A DNA stretch of 64,000 nucleotides from Clostridiales bacterium. Its GTDB lineage: Bacteria; Bacillota; Clostridia; Oscillospirales; Oscillospiraceae. The notes beneath the pieces are model-generated. The model saw only the letters and a list, made by a program, of their open reading frames with translations, was not told the DNA's origin and ran no database searches. The stretch lies in the NCBI GenBank assembly GCA_003150355.1, contig QAMJ01000018.1, positions 1 through 64,000 of the forward strand. Reading direction: 5' to 3'. Position numbers and translations under genes: made by a program. This document shows, piece after piece, positions 58,996-64,000 of this stretch. Positions within the stretch are counted from its first letter, which is position 1; every line of letters begins with the position of its first letter.

Positions 58996-59622
58996 ATGGT
59001 CAGAGCGGCGGCATTGGTGTCAGGCGATGGAGCAAAGCTTCAGGCGATCCTTGACTCCATGTATTTTAAAGAAATACCGGATTTTGAGCTGGTTGCGGTC
59101 ATCTCTTCGGAGAAGGACGCTTACGCCATGAAGCGCGCGCTCAACGCGGGAGTCCCGGCTTATGTGGTCGATCCGGAGCTTTTCCCGAACATGACCAGCC
59201 ACAGCATGGCGGTCGCGAACAAGCTGAAGGATATGGACATCGAGCTTGTCATCCTCGCGGGCTACGACATGCCGCTGGGCGTGATCCCTTACCAGTTCAA
59301 GAACCACATCATCGGCACTTTCCCGGCGCTCTATCCCGCGTTCGAGGACGCGGAGGGCGACGTGCAGCGCGCGGTACTTGAGCGTGGAGTCAAGATAACG
59401 GGGGCGACGGCTTACTTTGCCGACGCCGACGGCCGTGTCGGCGGGATAATCCTCCAGCGCGCCATTGAGGTCATGCCGGACGACACGCCGGATTCGCTGC
59501 GCCGCCGTGTGCTTGAGGACGCAGAGTGGAAGCTTCTGAGTCAGGCAGTGAGTCTCTACTGCGCGAACCGGCTCTCCATCCGCAGCAGCCGCGTGATAAT
59601 AGAAGCGGAAACGGTAAGCTGA
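58996..59622 (+). CDS. PurN-like formyltransferase-fold protein lacking catalytic residues
   Basis: 208 residues. The fold start AAALVSGDGAKLQAIL matches phosphoribosylglycinamide formyltransferase, and the C-terminal GGIILQRAIEVMPDDTPDSLRRRV fits as well. The catalytic N-x-H-P-S-L-L-P motif reads GTFPALYP: both Asn and His are lost. Formyl transfer by the PurN mechanism is therefore unlikely. No other pur genes are nearby. The ATG at 58996 is chosen by motif position; GGGTGAG lies upstream. It may bind a formyl-folate or nucleotide for another purpose. Confidence 0.75.
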   Translation: MVRAAALVSGDGAKLQAILDSMYFKEIPDFELVAVISSEKDAYAMKRALNAGVPAYVVDPELFPNMTSHSMAVANKLKDMDIELVILAGYDMPLGVIPYQFKNHIIGTFPALYPAFEDAEGDVQRAVLERGVKITGATAYFADADGRVGGIILQRAIEVMPDDTPDSLRRRVLEDAEWKLLSQAVSLYCANRLSIRSSRVIIEAETVS

Positions 59623-59681
59623 AAATGAAATCCGACGGCGGCTGCAAAAATGCAGCCGCCGCTGTGAATTTTAAGCCTGAA

Positions 59682-59852
59682 AAAAGCCTCTCAGAGTTTT
59701 TCGCCGCGCACGGCGAAAAATCAATCAAATACATTTTTGCCGAGGGCGTGTACCTCGGCAAAAATACTTCTCGCTCAGAGAGTGTCGAGCAAAGCGAGGC
59801 ACAGGTCTGAGCGCAAACTTTTTCCCCAAGAACCTTTGGTTCTTGGGGAAGC
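59682..59852 (+). repeat. Multi-hairpin structured repeat, copy B
   Basis: 171 bases aligned with copy A. Hairpin 1 (59697-59720) is identical; hairpin 2 (59734-59764) keeps loop GCGTGTA but has a changed and still fully paired stem; a CGCTCAGA segment can pair with TCTGAGCG further on; the terminal stem (59822-59850, 13 pairs, TTT loop) is wholly different from that in copy A but equally perfect. It lies 60 bases after the PurN-like gene. The rest of the 418-base gap holds the terminator at 59859 and otherwise AT-rich sequence with no gene I can support. Confidence 0.8.
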
Positions 59853-59858
59853 AAAACA

Positions 59859-59884
59859 AAACGGAGCGGTCACCCGCTCCGTTT
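59859..59884 (+). terminator. Terminator downstream of copy B
   Basis: AAACGGAGCGG pairs with CCGCTCCGTTT around TCAC; possibly the real end of the PurN-like transcript, in which case copy B is transcribed with it. Confidence 0.7.
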
Positions 59885-60040
59885 CGTTATATGGTTGAGG
59901 ACAAAATGAAAAAGATGAAAAACTGTTACTTGCAGTTATTAATATACCCGAAAGATGTTTCGTATTAAACCGCAGAATTGTTTCAGAATTGTTAAATACA
60001 AAAATATTTTCGGCGTTCCCGGAAATATTTCCGGGGCAGG

Positions 60041-60859
60041 TCAGTCAAATGTGATGTTCCACACGCAGTCGGATGGGATCTCGCCCGGTATCGCCGCGAG
60101 ATACGGCTCCCCGTCAGGCGCAGGCAGGTAGTATACCGCGAGCTTCGTGCCGAGCTCTGCACCCATCGACGCAGCGATGACCGCGGCGTCCGTCCCGTCG
60201 GGCGCGATAAGCTCCTTTATGACCGCCGCTCTGTCCTCGAGATATGCCGCGCATATCCCTCCGCCGCAGGCGTACAGTCCTCCGCCGAGCTCTTCACAGA
60301 AACGGCGCTGGAACTCCAGCGTTGTGTGCGAAGGGCGCATACGGCAGCGATCACTGAGCAGCGCTTCGCGGCGCTGGCCGTACTCCGATGATGAGAGGCT
60401 TTGGACAGGAGGAGCAGCCGCCGCAGATTCGGCCTCAAGGCGCTGCCGGTGCAGGGCGCACTCGGTGCCGAGGATGGTCTTATACCATGCGTACAGTGAC
60501 TCCTCCGCCGGGAGCGTGCAGATGATCTCCGCGCCGCGATCTCGCGCAAGCTCCGCGCTGCGCTCCGTGAGCGCGCGGCCTATACCGCTGCCGCGAAACT
60601 CCGGTGCGACCGCGACGGCGTAGATATATCCGCAGGTCTGCACCTTTCCGCTGGCGCTTACAAGCTCCATGCCGGTGACGGCGTAGGCCGCGCCCGCGAT
60701 CTTTCCGTTTACCTCCGCGACGGCGGCGGTGCCCATATCGGGCAGCAGCTGGAGAAAGGAATTTACGAGTCCCTCGCTGTCGTCGAACACCGCCTGCCAC
60801 AGCGCGGACATTTCCGGAATATCGCCGCCGCGGTACTCGCGGATAACAGCGTCACTCAT
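60041..60859 (-). CDS. GNAT-family N-acetyltransferase
   Basis: 272 residues. N-terminal GNAT domain: REYRGGDIPEMSALWQAVF, YAVAVAPEFRGSGIGRALTE (CoA loop), then a C-terminal half with a degenerate second GNAT-like fold (GGGICAAYLEDRAAVIKELI). Overlaps the DUF2156 gene by eight bases. GNAT/DUF2156 pairs may act on a shared substrate; none is known. Confidence 0.85.
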   Translation of the reverse strand: MSDAVIREYRGGDIPEMSALWQAVFDDSEGLVNSFLQLLPDMGTAAVAEVNGKIAGAAYAVTGMELVSASGKVQTCGYIYAVAVAPEFRGSGIGRALTERSAELARDRGAEIICTLPAEESLYAWYKTILGTECALHRQRLEAESAAAAPPVQSLSSSEYGQRREALLSDRCRMRPSHTTLEFQRRFCEELGGGLYACGGGICAAYLEDRAAVIKELIAPDGTDAAVIAASMGAELGTKLAVYYLPAPDGEPYLAAIPGEIPSDCVWNITFD

Positions 60860-61754
60860 CGCGCATCCTCGCCGTGAACTTTCTGACCATGAACTCCGGT
60901 TTATACGAGAGCTTCGAGGTGCGCAGGGATTCAAGCCCCATGTCGTCCTCGCGGTTCATGTACAGAAGCTCCGGGTGGTTCTGCATGACCATGCGCGTAA
61001 GCTCGCGGCAGACCATGGGGTACGCGCCGTTGATGGCGATATCGGCCTTTTCAAAGTGAACGTCAAAGGTGTCGCGCCCGGCCATCTCGCCCATGGAAAA
61101 GCCGATGATCTTTCCGCCCGAACGCAGCACACCGCCCTCAAGACCAAGCTTTTCATACACGGCGAAGGCGCGCATTATCGCGTCATGCTCATAGTGGATG
61201 CTGCCGTCGAGACGGGCGTAGTTCTCCTCCGTCCACATGTTCAGCATATCGAGGCAGCCGGGAATAAGCTCGCGCGTCAGCGGGACAAAGTCCCAATCGT
61301 GCTCCGCCTCGAAGCGGTTGCAGTGGTTCTTCTTCCCGTGCAGAGCCTTGCCGGAATAGGTGGAGAGCTTTTCGGCGGAATAGATATAATCCGCGCAGTC
61401 GACGTCCTCGCTGTACTCGAACGCGCCGGGGTACTCCTTATCGAGCATCTCGCGGTGTGCCTCGGTTATGCCGCGCAGCGTCATGGGGTAGCCCTTGAAG
61501 CGGGCAAACTCCCGTATCGCCTCGACTGCCGGGCGCAGCGGCCCCGTGCCTATCGGGAAAACAAAGGTGGGCTTGCCCTCGTAACGCAGTTTGGTTAGCA
61601 TCCTGTCCCCGCAGCGGCAGACAAGCTGGCGGTAATGCTTGTCCCAGATATAGATGTTTCCGAAGTTATAGTCAGCGCTCCGGCTGTTTTCGTTCATAAC
61701 TATTTCGTCCACCCACGCCTTGTCCGCGAGGGTGACGGTCTTGAATTCTACCAT
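60852..61754 (-). CDS. DUF2156 protein (aminoacyl-lipid transferase-like fold)
   Basis: 300 residues. Tandem GNAT-type fold of the phosphatidylglycerol lysyltransferase C-terminal class: RSADYNFGNIYIWDKHYRQ, DADYIYS-like site (VDCADYIYSAEKL), KKNHCNRFEAEHDWDFVPL and NREDDMGLESLRTSKLSYKP. It lacks the membrane part of MprF. The ATG at 61754 is favoured as longer frames lie in the upstream UDG gene. Confidence 0.87.
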   Translation of the reverse strand: MVEFKTVTLADKAWVDEIVMNENSRSADYNFGNIYIWDKHYRQLVCRCGDRMLTKLRYEGKPTFVFPIGTGPLRPAVEAIREFARFKGYPMTLRGITEAHREMLDKEYPGAFEYSEDVDCADYIYSAEKLSTYSGKALHGKKNHCNRFEAEHDWDFVPLTRELIPGCLDMLNMWTEENYARLDGSIHYEHDAIMRAFAVYEKLGLEGGVLRSGGKIIGFSMGEMAGRDTFDVHFEKADIAINGAYPMVCRELTRMVMQNHPELLYMNREDDMGLESLRTSKLSYKPEFMVRKFTARMRDE

Positions 61755-61764
61755 AGGATGATTT

Positions 61765-62331
61765 TTAATACACGCCGTCACAGACGGCTTTGATTTCCTT
61801 TCTGAGAGCGCGCAGATCCATGAACGCATCCGGGCGCTTGCTCTGGTCGCGCAGCAGCGCCGAGGGATGAAAGGTCGCCATGACGCGGCGCTGGTCAATA
61901 TCGAACCACTGGCCATGTTCACGGGTGATGCGGAAGTCCTCTTTTATGATTTTCATTGCGGCGATGCGCCCAAGGCAGACGATTATCCTCGGCTGAACGA
62001 GCGCTATCTGGCGCTCCAACCACTGCCAGCAGGCGTCCTGTTCGATGCCGAGCGGGTCGCGGTTCCCGGGCGGGCGGCATTTCACGATGTTCGCGATATA
62101 CACCTTGCTCCGGTCGAGGTCGATCATCTGAAGCATATCGTCCAGCAGGTGCCCCGCGGGGCCGACAAAGGGAATGCCCTGCTTGTCCTCCTGCTCGCCG
62201 GGGCCTTCGCCGATGAGCATTACCTGCGCCTGTTCATTGCCGACGCCGAAGACGAGGTTCCGCCGCGTCTCGCACAGCGAGCAGCCGCGGCAGGCGGCGC
62301 AGTCTCTTTTTAAATTTTCCCAGCTGTCCAT
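61765..62331 (-). CDS. Uracil-DNA glycosylase, family 4
   Basis: 188 residues. Removes uracil from DNA in base-excision repair. Four Cys for the [4Fe-4S] cluster are visible (CAAC/CSLC near the start, then KCRPPGNRDP and QDACWQWL), with motif A GEGPGEQEDKQGIPFVGPAG and motif B ATFHPSALLR. Four bases separate it from cca. Known from thermophiles and many Clostridia. Confidence 0.94.
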   Translation of the reverse strand: MDSWENLKRDCAACRGCSLCETRRNLVFGVGNEQAQVMLIGEGPGEQEDKQGIPFVGPAGHLLDDMLQMIDLDRSKVYIANIVKCRPPGNRDPLGIEQDACWQWLERQIALVQPRIIVCLGRIAAMKIIKEDFRITREHGQWFDIDQRRVMATFHPSALLRDQSKRPDAFMDLRALRKEIKAVCDGVY

Positions 62332-62334
62332 AAG

Positions 62335-63528
62335 CTATTCCTCCGATGCCGACGCCAGACTCAGCAGCAGCTCGCGTCGGTTGTTGTCGGGGTACTCCAT
62401 CACGTAGCCAAGCAGGAAGCTCAGCATTTCCCCAAGCTCGCGCCCGCGCAGACCGAGCGCGGCGAGATCGTCCCCGTCGACGGCAAGCTGCTTCATTGAA
62501 AAGCACTCGCCGCTTTTTATCACCGCTTTGAGCGCGCGGCAGCTGCTGCCGCCGCAGAGCGCGTCATGGCAGCGCGCGGCGCAGCTGACGCTGTCGACCC
62601 CGTACTGGCGCAGGAGCTTTTTCCACTCAAGCGGGCTCCCCGGCGCGGGGGACTCCAGCATTTCACACGCATCATTGCAGCAGCGGATGCTTCGGCTGTC
62701 CAGCCGAAGCGCCGTGAGAAACTGCTCTGCGCTCCTTATCGCGCCTGAGACGGTGAGAAGTCTGCACAGCGCCGCCCAGCGCTCTAACGCCTTCTTCGGC
62801 AGTGACGCGATGCGGTGCAGCTGCTCTTTCTCCGGTGCAGCGCGCCGGTCAAGGTACTTATCGATAAGCCCGAGGGAGATCACCGTGTTGAGCGTTTCGG
62901 GCCGGGCGGTGAGGAGTATCTTCTCGACCTCGGCACTGACCCGCTCCGCGGCAAGTCCCGCAGCGAGGGGCGCTTTCTTCCCGATTGCGGCCAGGGTCGC
63001 CGGTTCTATCTCAAAGCCGAGGCGGGAGGAGAAGCGGAAAGCGCGGAGCATACGCAGCGCGTCCTCATCAAAGCGCTTTTCGGGCGCGCCGACGCAGCGG
63101 ATGCAGCCGCGGCGGATATCCTCCGCGCCGCCGTAGGGGTCGATGATGAGCCCGTCGGCGGAGACGGCCATCGCGTTCATCGTGAAGTCGCGCCGCATGA
63201 GGTCGGTCGTCAGGTCGCCGACGAAGGCGACGCTGCTCGGGTGGCGGTGGTCGGTGTAATCGCCCTCGGAGCGGAAGGTCGTGACCTCCGCGCTGCGCGA
63301 GCCGATGACGACCGTCACGGTGCCGTGCTTTATCCCGGTCGGCCTTGAGCCGGGGAACACATCCAGCACCTGCTCAGGCAGCGCCGAGGTGCAGATATCC
63401 CAGTCCTGCGGGCGCACACCGAGGAGGATATCCCGCACGCAGCCGCCGACAAGATAGGCGGCAAAGCCCCGGGACTGGAGCGAAAACAGTATTTGTCTTA
63501 CATATTTCGGCGGAGTCACGTTTGCCAT
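62335..63528 (-). CDS. cca: CCA tRNA nucleotidyltransferase
   Basis: 397 residues. Class II enzyme that adds or repairs the 3'-CCA of tRNAs. Motif A AYLVGGCVRDILLGVRPQDWDICTSA with the metal Asp pair, then RRDFTMNAMAV, DPYGGAEDI and RFDEDALRMLRAFRFSSRLGF. The ATG at 63528 follows GGAGAG. The tRNA-Ser in this window already encodes its CCA, so here the enzyme would act mainly in repair or on other tRNAs. Confidence 0.94.
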   Translation of the reverse strand: MANVTPPKYVRQILFSLQSRGFAAYLVGGCVRDILLGVRPQDWDICTSALPEQVLDVFPGSRPTGIKHGTVTVVIGSRSAEVTTFRSEGDYTDHRHPSSVAFVGDLTTDLMRRDFTMNAMAVSADGLIIDPYGGAEDIRRGCIRCVGAPEKRFDEDALRMLRAFRFSSRLGFEIEPATLAAIGKKAPLAAGLAAERVSAEVEKILLTARPETLNTVISLGLIDKYLDRRAAPEKEQLHRIASLPKKALERWAALCRLLTVSGAIRSAEQFLTALRLDSRSIRCCNDACEMLESPAPGSPLEWKKLLRQYGVDSVSCAARCHDALCGGSSCRALKAVIKSGECFSMKQLAVDGDDLAALGLRGRELGEMLSFLLGYVMEYPDNNRRELLLSLASASEE

Positions 63529-63576
63529 TATGCTCTCTCCGGTTTGTTGATAGAAAAGTAACGGGATAATATATAC

Positions 63577-63605
63577 TTGCAAGAAACCCGCGCGCGTATT
63601 ATAAT
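63577..63605 (+). promoter_or_regulatory. murC promoter
   Basis: TTGCAA (63577-63582) and TATAAT (63600-63605), exact 17-base spacer, 88 bases before the start codon. Confidence 0.8.
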
Positions 63606-63692
63606 CAGTACCGCACAAATGATTTTATCATTTTTTCCGCGGCGTATCAATAGCATTTCTGTGACAGAATAAAACCATATCTGGAGACATAT

Positions 63693-64000
63693 ATGACTGA
63701 ATTTGAAAATTTTCTTTCCCCCGGCAGGAAAGGGCATCTCATAGGCATAGGCGGAGTGTCCATGTCCTCGCTGGCCGAAGTGCTCAACGGCATGGGGCTG
63801 AACATCACCGGCTCCGACATGAACGAAAGCTCCAACGTCCTGAACCTCAGGAAGAAGGGCATCCCCGTCGCCATCGGGCACAACGCGGAGAACATCACGG
63901 ACGACGTTGAATTTGTCGTGCGCACTGCGGCGGTGCATGATGAGAACCCCGAGATCAAGGCCGCGCATGCCAAGGGCATCCCCGTGTTTGAGCGTACTCA
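63693..64000 (+). CDS. murC: UDP-N-acetylmuramate-L-alanine ligase, 5' part (runs off the window)
   Basis: 102 residues are visible. The Rossmann start GHLIGIGGVSMSSLAEVLNGMG and the MurC-type GSDMNESSNVLNLRKKGIPVAIGHNAENI and VVRTAAVHDENPEI identify the first cytoplasmic Mur ligase, which adds L-Ala to UDP-MurNAc. The ATP and C-terminal domains lie beyond base 64000. GGAGA precedes the ATG. Confidence 0.93.
   Translation, partial: MTEFENFLSPGRKGHLIGIGGVSMSSLAEVLNGMGLNITGSDMNESSNVLNLRKKGIPVAIGHNAENITDDVEFVVRTAAVHDENPEIKAAHAKGIPVFERT

Noticed and set aside
59526..59810. A 94-codon frame across repeat copy B reading SEFFAAHGEK...
   Set aside because: Copy A has a TAA in the same frame after the matching GEK, and the differences between copies follow base pairing rather than codons.
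1..64000. CRISPR arrays, rRNA genes and replication origins
   Set aside because: No regularly spaced repeats, no rRNA-like sequence and no DnaA-box cluster were seen.

Overview
The window looks like the chromosome of an anaerobic, endospore-forming Clostridium-class Firmicute with fairly high GC, most like gut Oscillospiraceae. The basis is spoIIP, a SleB-type cortex hydrolase and two CotF-like coat genes (sporulation); rubredoxin, reverse rubrerythrin and PerR (anaerobe oxidative defence); a sodium-pumping oxaloacetate decarboxylase; and gene families typical of gut Clostridia. Genus-level placement is inference.

Layout. 1-1.2 kb: tail of an ISL3 transposase against an XRE/zinc-ribbon regulator. 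1.4-2.7 kb: rubredoxin, rubrerythrin and perR, with a clear promoter and PerR/Fur-type box. 2.7-8.7 kb: spoIIP, a TSCPD protein, sleB-like, rsmG, a 279-bp element with terminal inverted repeats, a HAD phosphatase, a solute-binding protein and an orphan hypB. 8.7-12.1 kb: complete Na+-pumping decarboxylase operon (alpha, gamma, biotin carrier, beta). 12.3-13.1 kb: HEPN/MNT pair whose HEPN gene is frameshifted at a CG dinucleotide tract. 13.2-17.9 kb: a large two-part lipoprotein, an orphan kinase-like ATPase and gap. 18.4-23.7 kb: six-gene aro operon (aroB-aroA-aroC-chorismate mutase-aroE/K fusion-aroQ) with a terminator in its leader. 23.8-31.4 kb: degV, coat genes, a second large lipoprotein, a predicted haem-b membrane protein, a LysR regulator and a PutP-type symporter.

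31.5-50 kb is the accessory region. A truncated ketopantoate-reductase-like gene meets a tRNA-Ser. On the minus strand follow two ABC exporters, a ZinT-like lipoprotein and an AraC regulator. Upstream of these lies an 11.6-kb, almost gapless run of genes: five SAM methyltransferases (two of the LCM type), three intact alpha/beta hydrolases plus two fragments, three intact and one internally deleted protein resembling L-2-amino-thiazoline-4-carboxylate (ATC) hydrolases, three membrane proteins, a GNAT enzyme and a broken metallo-beta-lactamase-fold gene. A TetR gene with its own dyad lies just upstream. This run is the best candidate here for an undescribed system; I cannot assign it a product or substrate.

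50-64 kb returns to ordinary content: etfBA, an acyl-ACP thioesterase, TraX, an iron-sulfur flavoprotein, small membrane proteins, a phosphoesterase, a phosphatase-GNAT fusion, a PurN-like protein without its catalytic Asn and His, two acyltransferase-like proteins, family-4 UDG, cca and the start of murC.

Two copies of a multi-hairpin intergenic repeat (49152-49342 and 59682-59852) show compensatory base changes in their stems. They look like a dispersed structured DNA or RNA element and are, with the accessory operon, the most interesting find.
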